Below the pieces are notes generated by a model. It saw only the letters and a program-made list of their open reading frames with translations. It ran no database searches and was not told the DNA's origin. Of a stretch of 64,000 nt of DNA, positions 43,161 to 52,979 are shown in pieces. A program made the translations under genes and the position numbers. Numbering within the stretch: the first letter of the stretch is position 1; every line of letters starts with the position of its first letter. Source of the stretch: Cytophagales bacterium (lineage in GTDB: Bacteria > Bacteroidota > Bacteroidia > Cytophagales > Cyclobacteriaceae); NCBI GenBank assembly GCA_022360015.1, contig JAKSDQ010000251.1:172137-236136 (forward strand). The letters run 5' to 3'.

Positions 43161-43200
43161 TACAAAGCAATATCCTTTCCCCATTACCGAGCTATCCCCA

Positions 43201-44898
43201 TCAATCCCCCACCAGGGGATCGCTTACCTCCAAAAAATTCACAGCTATCAACCCCAATACCCCCACAATTAAAACATAATACACCGTAGGAATGATCGTT
43301 TTACGAAGCGTGCTCCCCTCCTGCCCCAACAGTCCGACCGTAGCCGATGCGGCCACCACATTATGAATGGCAATCATATTGCCGGCAGCAGCACCGACAG
43401 CCTGAAGGGCTACCACCATCGACATGGGAATCGTCAGGTTTTTTGCCACACCAAACTGAAACAAGCTGAACATTAAATTACTCACGGTATTACTTCCTGC
43501 TATGAATGCCCCCAGGGCACCTATTGACGGGGCAAACAAAGGCCAGATCACGCCCACATGTGCCGCCACCCATGCTGCCATGGCAATGGGCATACCCGAT
43601 ATACCCAGTTCATTTTCACCCGAATTAATATATATCCTTACCATCGGCACTGTAAAGATCAGTACATAGCCCGCTCCAAAAACCATTTTTGAGGAATCAC
43701 GCAAGGCCCTTCCCAGTTGATTTAAATCCATGTGATGCAGAAAGTACGTGATGGCCACCACCAAAATCAGGATAGTTCCCGGCAGATAGAGGGGGGTGCT
43801 TACACCATCCACCCCTGTATCCAAAATATCCGGCCAGCTAACTTTTATACTGGTTAGAAAAGCCTTGAAGGGTAGCTGTGGCAGACGGGAAATGACAAGC
43901 AGCAGTGCTAACAGCAGATAGGGTATCCAGGCCCTGGCTATGGTCATGCCGGTGTTGGTGGTTAATTCATCTGTTTTGATCTGTATTTTTCCCATCCAGG
44001 TATCTGCCCAGGTTTCCTGCGGTGCAAAATCCCAGTTTTCTTTTGGGGTAAAGATTTTTTTCCTGGCCAGAAAAGTGACCAGGATCATCCCGGCCAAAGC
44101 GCCCAGTAATGAAGGAAACTCCGGGCCGAGGAAGATGCCTGTAAGCAGGTAAGGGATTGTAAATGCCAGCCCACCGATGAGCGCAAATGGAAATATAGCC
44201 AGTCCCTCTTTCCAAGACTTATTTTTACCAAAATAGCGGGTCATCATCGCACACATGAAAAGTGGCATGATCGTACCTGCGATGGCATGCAGCACAACTA
44301 CGTGAACGGTAATCAATTGCAGGTAATCACTGAATTCCAGGCCCACGGCGGCCAACCGGGTATTAAGTTCCGGGTGCTCCAGCCCGCCTTTAATGCCTAC
44401 CAGTACCGGTGTACCCACTGCGCCAAAGGTTACAGGCGTGCTTTGAACCATCATACCCAGCATGACAGCCGCCACGGCAGGGAAGCCCAGTGCTACCATC
44501 AGTGGTGCCGTAATGGCAGCAGGTGTACCGAATCCCGCAGCCCCTTCTATAAAGGCCCCAAACAGCCATATGGCAATAACAACCTGTACACGGCGGTCGG
44601 TACTTATCATAGAAAAACCTGTGCGGATTACCTGAATAGCCCCGGAGTATTTCAGTGCATTCAGCAATAATATGGCCCCAAAAATTATGTACAGAATATC
44701 AAAAGTTATAAATAAACCCTGTATGGTAGAGGCCACGACCCGGGTTGTACTTACACCCCACGCTAAAATGGCAATGACTACTGTGCTTATGTAGGCAAGT
44801 GGCATGGTACGGCTCGCAGGCCACCGGAAGCCAACAAGCATTATTGCCACGCCAAGAATGGGGAGAATTGCCAGCATGGCTTGTAAATCTAAGGACAT
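43201..44898 (-). CDS. lctP: L-lactate permease (LctP family)
   Basis: A 565-residue inner-membrane transporter with about 12-14 helices. LctP signatures: [38 protein letters not shown] and [21 protein letters not shown]. It carries lactate or glycolate with protons. It precedes the alanine-glyoxylate type aminotransferase gene on the same strand. No lactate dehydrogenase gene is seen here. Confidence 0.92.
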   Translation of the reverse strand: MSLDLQAMLAILPILGVAIMLVGFRWPASRTMPLAYISTVVIAILAWGVSTTRVVASTIQGLFITFDILYIIFGAILLLNALKYSGAIQVIRTGFSMISTDRRVQVVIAIWLFGAFIEGAAGFGTPAAITAPLMVALGFPAVAAVMLGMMVQSTPVTFGAVGTPVLVGIKGGLEHPELNTRLAAVGLEFSDYLQLITVHVVVLHAIAGTIMPLFMCAMMTRYFGKNKSWKEGLAIFPFALIGGLAFTIPYLLTGIFLGPEFPSLLGALAGMILVTFLARKKIFTPKENWDFAPQETWADTWMGKIQIKTDELTTNTGMTIARAWIPYLLLALLLVISRLPQLPFKAFLTSIKVSWPDILDTGVDGVSTPLYLPGTILILVVAITYFLHHMDLNQLGRALRDSSKMVFGAGYVLIFTVPMVRIYINSGENELGISGMPIAMAAWVAAHVGVIWPLFAPSIGALGAFIAGSNTVSNLMFSLFQFGVAKNLTIPMSMVVALQAVGAAAGNMIAIHNVVAASATVGLLGQEGSTLRKTIIPTVYYVLIVGVLGLIAVNFLEVSDPLVGD

Positions 44899-45040
44899 AT
44901 GTTATGGTTCTGGTTTTTCTTTCTTATCTGTGTTAACAGATGGTTATTGCCTTTCCCTTAACGATTCGATCTCCATGCTGCAATTTACCTAAAAATTAAG
45001 ACGGAAAATTCCCCCGGACCCCCTACCCGTTTTTTTGTTT

Positions 45041-47158
45041 TTATGGTTTCAGGATTTGTTTCAGGGCCAGTTCCGTCTCAGTGACTGGAAGCCGGCAGGA
45101 CTTATTTTGACAAACGTAGATGGTGGTTTTACCATTTACCAGTTTGTTTTCAAGCAAGGGCAATTGCCCTTCCCGGTCACCTCCCATGAAAAACACGTGA
45201 GGCAAATAGTGCCGGTCAAACGCTTTTCTGATACTTTCGTAATCATTTCCGACAATTGCCACCTCATAAGGTGGTTTTATCATCCAGCTCATCAAAATAG
45301 CCCAATTGGCATAGTAGGGGCCACCTTCAGCCAGGTTCTCCTTTACGTTATTAAGCATTTGTGTGGCCATGTCTACCCATGCTGGCTTGTACAAGTACTG
45401 GCCAAGCACGTACAGGTTTTTGGCCATGGCTGAGTTGGACGAGGGGATGACATTGTCCGGAACCTCTGTTTTCCTGGCCAGCAAGGCAGGATCGAGGTCA
45501 GATGTGTAATAAAACATGCCGTTGTCCTCGTTGTAAAAATGAGCCATGGTATAATCCAGAATTTTCCCGGCTTTAAAAAGCCATTCTTCCTCAAAAGTGG
45601 CCTGATACAAGCTTATAAAGGCATCGATAGTAAACGCATAGTCATCTAAAAAAGCGTTGATGACGGACTTGCCGTCTTTGAAATTTCTTGTCAACCGGTA
45701 ATCTTCTTTTAAAACATTTTCAAGGATAAAGGAAGCGTTTAACCTGGCCCTATCCAGAAATGCCTTTTCATTAAAAGCCCTGTAAGCATCCACATATCCT
45801 TTGAGCATGAGGGCATTCCATCCGGTTAAAGCCTTGTCATCTAATCCTGGCCTCACCCTTCCTTCCCTAGCCTTGAACAGCTTTTCCTTTGAGCCGGAAA
45901 TTTGCCTGGCTAACTCTTCCGTACTGATACCAAACTTTTCAGCTACTTCACTTTCGGGGGTTTCCCTCAACAAAATATTATGGCCTTCCTCCCAATTGCC
46001 TTCCCTGGTAATGGCGTAATAATGGTTAAAAACCCCGGCATCTTCCCCAAGCAGGCTGTCTATTTCTGATTTTTCCCAGATATAAAACTTCCCCTCTTCC
46101 CCTTCGCTGTCAGCATCCAGCGAAGAATAAAATGCTCCGGAGGGTGAAGACAATTCGCGCTCTACGAATTCCAGCGTTTCAAAGACTATCTGCTTATACA
46201 GCGGTTTTTTATTGAGCTGATAAGCGTGGGAATACAGGCTGACCAACTGCGCATTGTCATAAAGCATTTTTTCAAAATGAGGAACTTTCCAGTAGATATC
46301 AGTGGAATACCGGGCAAAACCTCCGCCAAGCTGGTCATAGATTCCCCCATATGCCATTTTATCCAGCGTAAGCAGGGCGGCCTTTTGAGCCGACTCGTTG
46401 CCGGTTAAGAAGGCATATTTCAACAAAAATTCCTGACCTATGGGCATTGGAAATTTCGGCGCCTTTTTTTGCCCCCCCAATTCATAATCAATAATCGGTT
46501 CCCAATTTGAAAAAATCTGCTCCAGGTCTTCCGGCGTATGCGTTTTTTCTTCTTCAATGAGGGGGACCAGGCCAATGGCATTGATACCTTCGGTAATCTT
46601 CTCCGCTTGCCGGAAGGCCTTATCGGGTTCACTTTTGTATACCTCCTGAATTTTGCTTAGCAAATTCAGCCAGTTATCTTTTGGAAAATAAGTGCCTGCA
46701 AAAATGGGTCTCCCATCCGGTAAGGTTATGGCATTTAACGGCCAGCCTCCCCTGCCGGTCAGCAATTGGGCCGCATCCATATAAATCTGATCCACATCGG
46801 GCCGCTCTTCACGGTCTACCTTAATCGACACAAAATCCCTGTTCATAATTCTTGCCACGGCAGAATCCTCGAATGACTCTTTTTCCATCACATGACACCA
46901 GTGACAGGCCGCATAGCCAATACTGACGATCATTAACTTGTTTTCTTCTTTTGCCTTGTTCAATGCCTCTTCACCCCAGGGATACCAGTCTACAGGATTA
47001 TGGGCATGTTGCAATAGATAGGGGCTGCTTTCATTAACCAGCCTGTTTGTATAAAGATGTTCTTCTGTTTGTTCCAAAGTATTTGATTTTTGCCCGCATG
47101 AATTATTCATAATAACACACAAGACCAGACATAATCCTATTTTTATTCTTTTCATCAT
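45041..47158 (-). CDS. DUF255 thioredoxin-fold lipoprotein (YyaL/SPATA20 type)
   Basis: About 705 residues from the ATG at 47158, chosen because it begins [21 protein letters not shown], a lipoprotein signal; the next ATG at 47155 is equally possible. The N-terminal thioredoxin-like domain has [20 protein letters not shown] and [18 protein letters not shown] with the CHWCH motif, then [16 protein letters not shown] and GRGGWPLN. The rest is an alpha/alpha barrel like that of N-acylglucosamine epimerases ([15 protein letters not shown]). The molecular function of this conserved family is not settled. Most relatives are cytoplasmic; the lipoprotein form points to the periplasm. Confidence 0.88.
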   Translation of the reverse strand: MMKRIKIGLCLVLCVIMNNSCGQKSNTLEQTEEHLYTNRLVNESSPYLLQHAHNPVDWYPWGEEALNKAKEENKLMIVSIGYAACHWCHVMEKESFEDSAVARIMNRDFVSIKVDREERPDVDQIYMDAAQLLTGRGGWPLNAITLPDGRPIFAGTYFPKDNWLNLLSKIQEVYKSEPDKAFRQAEKITEGINAIGLVPLIEEEKTHTPEDLEQIFSNWEPIIDYELGGQKKAPKFPMPIGQEFLLKYAFLTGNESAQKAALLTLDKMAYGGIYDQLGGGFARYSTDIYWKVPHFEKMLYDNAQLVSLYSHAYQLNKKPLYKQIVFETLEFVERELSSPSGAFYSSLDADSEGEEGKFYIWEKSEIDSLLGEDAGVFNHYYAITREGNWEEGHNILLRETPESEVAEKFGISTEELARQISGSKEKLFKAREGRVRPGLDDKALTGWNALMLKGYVDAYRAFNEKAFLDRARLNASFILENVLKEDYRLTRNFKDGKSVINAFLDDYAFTIDAFISLYQATFEEEWLFKAGKILDYTMAHFYNEDNGMFYYTSDLDPALLARKTEVPDNVIPSSNSAMAKNLYVLGQYLYKPAWVDMATQMLNNVKENLAEGGPYYANWAILMSWMIKPPYEVAIVGNDYESIRKAFDRHYLPHVFFMGGDREGQLPLLENKLVNGKTTIYVCQNKSCRLPVTETELALKQILKP

Positions 47159-47241
47159 AAACTTTTCGGTCTCAGGAATTATGTAATTCATTTCACGGAG
47201 TTAACAAAATAAGGCTAACTATGGTGCCAGCTTTCCTAAAA

Positions 47242-47919
47242 TTAAAAGAAATAAAATACAATACCCACCCTGTAACGAAACTTTCCACTGGTAAATTTGA
47301 TATCTTCGTTATCTGTATTGGTGAGATTTCGATAGACATAGTCCGCGCCCAGTTGCAGGGCTACATCCCTTGATTCGTTCAAAAAGATATCGTATCCAAG
47401 CCCACCTGTAGCGTAGAAACCATTGAAGTTGGTCTTTCGGATGGTATTCCCGGTCTGCTCCTTCCTGTTGTTGAGCCCATAACCTCCCAATACTTGTAAA
47501 AACAGTTGATCCACAAAATACCAACGGACGAACGGGCCACCAAAAAACTCTCCGATCGTGGTTTCGTTACCATTTTCCTCTTGTACAAAGCTTACATCCA
47601 CCGTGACTCCCAATCCAATAGCAAACCGGTCGGCGATAAAATACCCCCCCTGAGCTGTACCCCATAGGTCTAACGTGGTTTCTTCTTCTTGTACCGTGGG
47701 TGTGATATCTATTTCGTCCTTACCATGGGAAAGGCCAAAGTTAGCGTTTAGAAGCAAGTCATCTTTCAGGTATAGCTCATCTTCTTCCACGCTATAGGGC
47801 AATAAACGGTTTAAAGTCGAGGTGGAAGTTGGCTTGGTATCGTCAGATTGTGGTTCCTGGGCAAACAGCGGGCGCGAAATCAGCCCAAATACTATGAAAA
47901 CGATGGTAGTTATCTTCAT
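47242..47919 (-). CDS. Outer-membrane beta-barrel protein (OmpW/OprF-like size)
   Basis: About 225 residues from the ATG at 47919, which gives a signal peptide MKITTIVFIVFGLISRPLFA then Q. The mature part has eight or so amphipathic strands with aromatic ends (GYFIADRFAIGLGVTVD, FVRWYFVDQLFLQVLGGY, GYDIFLNESRDVALQLGADY) and closes GIVFYFF, the C-terminal aromatic expected for barrel insertion. It belongs to the broad 'outer membrane beta-barrel' group. The role is unknown. It lies 83 bases from the DUF255 gene on the same strand. Confidence 0.75.
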   Translation of the reverse strand: MKITTIVFIVFGLISRPLFAQEPQSDDTKPTSTSTLNRLLPYSVEEDELYLKDDLLLNANFGLSHGKDEIDITPTVQEEETTLDLWGTAQGGYFIADRFAIGLGVTVDVSFVQEENGNETTIGEFFGGPFVRWYFVDQLFLQVLGGYGLNNRKEQTGNTIRKTNFNGFYATGGLGYDIFLNESRDVALQLGADYVYRNLTNTDNEDIKFTSGKFRYRVGIVFYFF

Positions 47920-48222
47920 GAATAAAGCAAAGATTAAATCTTGTATGATTTGGTTTCGTCTAAAATTTTCTCTAAAGTAGACGCAAATAATCAAAAAAAT
48001 GGGATTATCTCAAGAAAATTGATTTTTCAAAATTCCCTCATACCGTTAGCCACTATCACAGGTTCCCTCAACCCTTACAAAAGTCAATTTTTTATAGAAA
48101 TATTACATCATTCAATCACAGCTTGTTTATCGTTTATTTTCAGTACCAATTTGGCTAAATTGAGACAGGTTTAATTCCGGCTGAAGAAGGCCGTATGTAA
48201 CAATCTAGAAGTTAAAATAGCA

Positions 48223-50658
48223 ATGAAATCGACGCGGGCAGTTTTTATGGTTTTGATGGTTTTGGTGTCACAAAACCTTTTGGCAATGGAAAACAAGGGA
48301 ATTTTTTCAATTAAATCACCGAAAGCCGGCACCCCTTTAGTACCTTTCAGGCTATCGGACAATGTTTTTGAAAAAGATTTTCATCAGGATAATTTTTCCC
48401 CTACTGACAATGATAAAGAATTAAAAATAAGAATAAACCGGGGTAGGAAATTTACCAATAAAGGAGAAATCGAGGTTGAAATAAGACCTATCAAGCTAAG
48501 TGCCACACTCATTTCCAAAATGAAAATCGGTTTTCAACCCGACCTGAGCGATGCAGAGTGGGAAGTTTTTGCAAACAGTAAATCTGTCAACATTCCCGAT
48601 TCGGAGGGCGAGTTAGTGGTTTACGCGGTTTTACAAGACAAGGCAGGAAATGTTTCTCCGGTTGAAAAGGCAAAGATCATTGTGGATACTACCCCTCCCA
48701 CCGGCGCCAGTCTTATTATCAATAAAGGCGCCGAGGTTACCAATAACCCCGAAATGCGGGTGCGTCTGTCTATCCTGGCTACAGATGCCTATAAAATGCA
48801 AATAAGTAATACAGGGCAGTTTAACGATGCTGACTGGGAAGATTATGTGCCTGAAAAAAACTGGATGATCGGGCCCAGAAAAGAAGGGAAAAAGACCGTT
48901 TACGTTCGTTTTGCCGATAAGGCCACCAATATCAGCGAACCCATACAGGCCTCTATTCTGGTGGATCTGACACCACCTCAGGGAACCGTAGAGATCAACC
49001 GGGGTGCCATATTTACCGACAATCGCCAGGTTACGATAAAAATCCATTCAAAAGATGCGGCTGTGGTAAGGATCATTGGCCACGGCATTAAAAACATCCC
49101 ATATCAGCCAACTGAAGAAGACGGCAGCATGATCCGGACAATGGCACTGGATTCTTTGGACGGGCAGAAGTTTATCAAAGTATTTTTCAGGGATAATGCG
49201 GGAAACATCAACAAACAGCCTGCGATTGACGACATAGTACTGGACACGAAAGCGCCGGAAATAGGGCTGTTCCGGATTAATCAGGGCGAAAAATATTGTA
49301 CCAACCCCAATGGCAAGGTAACCTTGAAAATTGGCACGCGTGAAGATTTAACATCATTCGATATGTATATCAGTAATGATCAGGCTTTTACCAATGCCAA
49401 ACCCAGGGCATATGCACCCAAAATTGACAACTGGCCGTTAGATACCGCAGAGGATGGGTTAAAAAATGTGTATCTGCGTTTTATCGACAAAGCGGGCAAC
49501 GTATCTAAAACTGCGATGGCGAGGGTGATTCTGGACCGTCAGCCGCCGGTGGCCAAAAAAATTGTTATTGATCATGGCAATGAGTGGGTGAATAAAAACT
49601 ACGCCAACCTCACCATCGAGGCCGCTGATGCAGACTACATGGAGATCAGCAACAGCCCAAAGTTTTCACAGCCAAATGCATGGGAAGCCTATGAAAATGG
49701 CCGTGGCAATTGGATGTTGCCGGCCAGGGATGGCAAAATTAACATTTATGCCAGATTTAAAGATAAAGCGGGCAATGTTTCGGAGACAATTTCTGATTTC
49801 ATCCATAAAGATACCCGGTCACCTGCCGGAAAAATCAGTATCAACAAGGGGGCCAGGTATACCAATGATGCCTCAAAGGCTGTCAAGGTAGCCATGACCT
49901 ATGATCGCGACACTTATGAAATGCAGGTCAATGACGATCCCAATTTTAACAATGTGAAATGGGAACCGGTCAGCGCCAGCATTGACAACTGGATACTGGA
50001 TGGGGAAGACGGTGAGAAAAGAATTTTTGCACGTTACAGGGATAAGGCTGGAAATATTTCAGAAATTATTGCAGCCAGGATCATTCTTGATACGCAGCCA
50101 CCGCTATACCCGTCAATTAGTATCAATGGTGATTCACTTTACACCAGTCGTATGGATAAAATGGTAAACCTGGAAATCAGCGCCGAGGATGCCACTTATA
50201 TGATGATTTCAACCGACCCCGGGTTCAAAGACAGCCAGTGGGAAAGATATAATCAACAAAGAAAATTCACACTGCCGGGACAGGATGGTGAAAAAGAGCT
50301 ATTTATAAAGTTCCGGGACGACGCAGGCAACATATCACCGGCAGCCAGTGATAAGATTATCCTCGACCGTTATCCTCCGAGGCCGGTTTCCTTCAACATC
50401 AACAATGGAGAAGAATGGACCAACCAGGTCGACAAGGAAGTGACCCTTAACATCCGTGCGGAAGGGGCTTCGCAGATGATCATCTCTGACAATCCTGAAT
50501 TTAACGGGGCCGGCTGGCGGGAGTACCAAACCGAGCTACCAGGCTTTGAACTTCCGGGGGAAGATGGTGTAAAAACCCTTTTTGTGGCTTTTAAAGATGA
50601 AGCAGGGCATCAATCCAAAAGTCTGTCAGCTACCATCAAGCTAAAGAGAGAGTTTTAG
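48223..50658 (+). CDS. Secreted protein with eight Ig-like tandem repeats
   Basis: An 811-residue protein with a signal peptide (ending NLLAMENKG). After residue ~68 it is made of eight repeats of about 92 residues, each of the form 'i.InkGa.yTn...v.l.i...da..m.iSn.p.F....We.y......w.lp..DG.k.iyarfrDkAGNiSe...a.IilDt.pP'. The DKAGNVS / LDTxPP ends are typical of bacterial Ig-like stalks that build long surface fibres. The last repeat ends LKREF with no T9SS sorting domain, LPXTG or barrel, so how it reaches or stays at the surface is unclear. A terminator follows directly. Confidence 0.85.
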   Translation: MKSTRAVFMVLMVLVSQNLLAMENKGIFSIKSPKAGTPLVPFRLSDNVFEKDFHQDNFSPTDNDKELKIRINRGRKFTNKGEIEVEIRPIKLSATLISKMKIGFQPDLSDAEWEVFANSKSVNIPDSEGELVVYAVLQDKAGNVSPVEKAKIIVDTTPPTGASLIINKGAEVTNNPEMRVRLSILATDAYKMQISNTGQFNDADWEDYVPEKNWMIGPRKEGKKTVYVRFADKATNISEPIQASILVDLTPPQGTVEINRGAIFTDNRQVTIKIHSKDAAVVRIIGHGIKNIPYQPTEEDGSMIRTMALDSLDGQKFIKVFFRDNAGNINKQPAIDDIVLDTKAPEIGLFRINQGEKYCTNPNGKVTLKIGTREDLTSFDMYISNDQAFTNAKPRAYAPKIDNWPLDTAEDGLKNVYLRFIDKAGNVSKTAMARVILDRQPPVAKKIVIDHGNEWVNKNYANLTIEAADADYMEISNSPKFSQPNAWEAYENGRGNWMLPARDGKINIYARFKDKAGNVSETISDFIHKDTRSPAGKISINKGARYTNDASKAVKVAMTYDRDTYEMQVNDDPNFNNVKWEPVSASIDNWILDGEDGEKRIFARYRDKAGNISEIIAARIILDTQPPLYPSISINGDSLYTSRMDKMVNLEISAEDATYMMISTDPGFKDSQWERYNQQRKFTLPGQDGEKELFIKFRDDAGNISPAASDKIILDRYPPRPVSFNINNGEEWTNQVDKEVTLNIRAEGASQMIISDNPEFNGAGWREYQTELPGFELPGEDGVKTLFVAFKDEAGHQSKSLSATIKLKREF

Positions 50659-50686
50659 GGAAATTGGCTTTCCCTTATTTTATTTT
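50657..50686 (+). terminator. Intrinsic terminator after the Ig-repeat gene
   Basis: AGGGAAA (50657-50663), loop TTGGC, TTTCCCT (50669-50675), then TATTTTATTTT. The stem begins within the stop codon of the Ig-repeat gene. A seven-base stem followed by a T-rich tract fits an intrinsic terminator. Confidence 0.7.
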
Positions 50687-50736
50687 ATCATCTCACTTAA
50701 TAAATTTACGTCCATAGCCCCTGAAATAGCCACCGG

Positions 50737-51795
50737 ATGTTTAAACTATTGTATAAACTATTTCTGTTTTTAACAGCCCTGATCTACCTAAGCACCTTTT
50801 TCTCACCTGGTTGGATTTGGTTTTTGGGGTTATCATCTTTTCTGATACCGGTGCTGCTCTTTATCCATGTGGTTTCTTTTATTTTCTGGACACTGATAAG
50901 GGGAAAATTCAGCATTTATCTTACGATTGGCTTCATCATGAGTATACCCTATCTCCTATTGACGGTTTCATGGCACCCTCAGGAGCAAAACCCACAGGGA
51001 ATCAGTGTATTAAGCTATAACGTGCGGGTATTTAATGTTTATAAGCATTTAAACAATAACTTTGCGTCTTCAAAAAAAATGATCGATTGGGTGAGGCAGG
51101 ATACTTCGGCGATAAAGTGTTTTCAGGAATTTCATAATCAGAAAAATTCACCCATATTCAATACAGTCGATATTATCAGCAACGGAGGAGAATATGAATC
51201 TTATGTCAAACCCCAGGTTATCAATCACAAAGGAGACGAATTTGGCCTGGCTATTTTCAGCAAATATCCTGTGATCAACAAAGGCATGGTGGTATTTGAA
51301 CAATCGGATAGTAATAACAGTGCTATTTATGCAGACGTAGTCTACGGTCATGACACCATAAGAATATACAACGCACACCTCGAGTCTATGAGCATCAATG
51401 AGAACAGCATTCTCAGCAGAGCCGGGCTTAGCAATGAATTGGACAACCTGATGGAGAGGTTGAGGGAAGGAATGACCGTCAGGGCCAACCAGGTGAATGA
51501 CCTGATGAGGCATATAGAAAACTCACCGTATCATGTCATATTATGCTGTGACCTGAATGAATTACCCTACAGCTATGTCTATGGTCACATCAAAAAAAAA
51601 CTGGCCAATTCATTTGAAAAAGGTGGTAAGGGATTTGGATTTAGTTATAATGGAAAAATCCCTTTCCTGCGCATTGACAATCAATTTTTCAGCAGTGGCC
51701 TGGAAGTATTAAAATATAAAACCTCTAGAAAAGCTAATTATTCGGATCATTATCCGATAAAATGCGTTTACGGAATAAAAAAGGATTCGGAATGA
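50737..51795 (+). CDS. Membrane-anchored EEP family hydrolase
   Basis: A 352-residue protein with three N-terminal membrane helices (about 5-25, 28-55, 60-80) and a C-terminal endonuclease/exonuclease/phosphatase domain. Motifs in order: VLSYNVRVFN, CFQEFHN, RIYNAHLESM, CCDLNELPYS, RIDNQFFSS and SDHYPIKCV. This three-helix plus EEP layout is common in Bacteroidota; the active site would face the periplasm. Substrate unknown. Its stop codon overlaps the start of the aminotransferase gene (ATGA), so they are translated together. Confidence 0.85.
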   Translation: MFKLLYKLFLFLTALIYLSTFFSPGWIWFLGLSSFLIPVLLFIHVVSFIFWTLIRGKFSIYLTIGFIMSIPYLLLTVSWHPQEQNPQGISVLSYNVRVFNVYKHLNNNFASSKKMIDWVRQDTSAIKCFQEFHNQKNSPIFNTVDIISNGGEYESYVKPQVINHKGDEFGLAIFSKYPVINKGMVVFEQSDSNNSAIYADVVYGHDTIRIYNAHLESMSINENSILSRAGLSNELDNLMERLREGMTVRANQVNDLMRHIENSPYHVILCCDLNELPYSYVYGHIKKKLANSFEKGGKGFGFSYNGKIPFLRIDNQFFSSGLEVLKYKTSRKANYSDHYPIKCVYGIKKDSE

Positions 51796-52976
51796 CAACA
51801 AAGCCAATAGATGGTGTAGAAAAAATGCACTGTCAGAAAGACCGATTTTACCTTCCCGACCATGTTACTTATTTAAACTGTGCCTACATGTCTCCCCAGC
51901 TAAAAGTAGTCATGGAGACCGGGGTAAAGGCCATGGGAAGGAAGAATTTGCCTTACGAGATCGCCCCGCGGGATTTCTTTGACACGCCTGAATTGCTGCG
52001 CCGGACTTTTTCAAAACTCATTAACAATGCCGAACCGGACCGGATTGCCATCATTCCTTCAGTATCATACGGGATAAGCATTGTCACCAACAATGTAGAT
52101 TTGAAGCCCGGAGATCAGATTTTAGTGGCAGCGGAGCAGTTTCCGAGTAATTTTTACCCTTGGCATAAATTATCGGTCAGAAAACAAGCGCAGCTAAATA
52201 TTGTCAAGGCACCCGAGGGCAATGACAGAGGGCAAGGGTGGAATGAGAGCATACTGGAAAATATCAATGAAAAAACAAAGATCGTGGCGCTCGGCAATGT
52301 TCATTGGACAGATGGTACCAGGTTTGATCTCAGGGCCATTCGTACTAAAACGCGGGAAGCAGGGGCACTTTTGGTGGTGGATGGAACACAATCGGTAGGC
52401 GCGTTGCCTTTTGACATGGAAGACATCCAACCCGACGCCCTGATCTGTGCGGGGTATAAATGGTTACTGGGCCCCTATGCGATCACCTTGGCTTATCTGG
52501 GCCCTTGCTTTGACGAAGGTGACCCACTCGAAGAAAATTGGATAAACAGGCGCAACAGTGAGCACTTTGCGGGATTGGTCAGCTATGTTCATGAATACAG
52601 GGATAAAGCCCTGCGATACGCCATGGGTGAGCAAAGCAATTTCATCCTGACACCCATGCTACAAAAGGCCATAGAGCAACTGAACGAATGGGGAGTGTCC
52701 AATATTCAAAATTATTGCGCCCGTATGACAGATGATCCTGTCAGGGAATTGCAATCCCTCGGAATCAGTATCGAGGATGAACGTTACCGGGGTGCTCACC
52801 TGTTTGGTCTTAGAACACCACCCAACATGGATATGGAAGCCCTTGCCGACCGGTTCAAAAAAAACGAAGTATATATCTCAATCCGTGGAAACGCTATCCG
52901 GGTAGCCTTTAATGTCTTTAATGACGAAAACGATATGGACAAACTCGTTGAAATCATTAAAAAGGTTTCAAAATAA
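51792..52976 (+). CDS. Class V aminotransferase (cysteine desulfurase-like fold)
   Basis: About 394 residues from the ATG at 51792, which overlaps the stop of the EEP gene by four bases; this coupling favours it over an upstream start. It has YLNCAYMSPQLKVV near the N-terminus, TNNVDLKPGDQILVAAEQFPSN, VDGTQSVGALPFDMED (cofactor Asp) and ICAGYKWLLGPY with the PLP Lys near residue 222. It lacks an obvious cysteine-desulfurase active-site Cys loop, so an aminotransferase or lyase role on an unknown amino acid is more likely. Confidence 0.8.
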   Translation: MTTKPIDGVEKMHCQKDRFYLPDHVTYLNCAYMSPQLKVVMETGVKAMGRKNLPYEIAPRDFFDTPELLRRTFSKLINNAEPDRIAIIPSVSYGISIVTNNVDLKPGDQILVAAEQFPSNFYPWHKLSVRKQAQLNIVKAPEGNDRGQGWNESILENINEKTKIVALGNVHWTDGTRFDLRAIRTKTREAGALLVVDGTQSVGALPFDMEDIQPDALICAGYKWLLGPYAITLAYLGPCFDEGDPLEENWINRRNSEHFAGLVSYVHEYRDKALRYAMGEQSNFILTPMLQKAIEQLNEWGVSNIQNYCARMTDDPVRELQSLGISIEDERYRGAHLFGLRTPPNMDMEALADRFKKNEVYISIRGNAIRVAFNVFNDENDMDKLVEIIKKVSK

Positions 52977-52979
52977 TTT

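Noticed and set aside
48223..50658. Direct repeats in the DNA that could be read as a CRISPR or satellite
   Set aside because: The periodicity is at the protein level (eight Ig-like units) and the DNA copies are strongly diverged.
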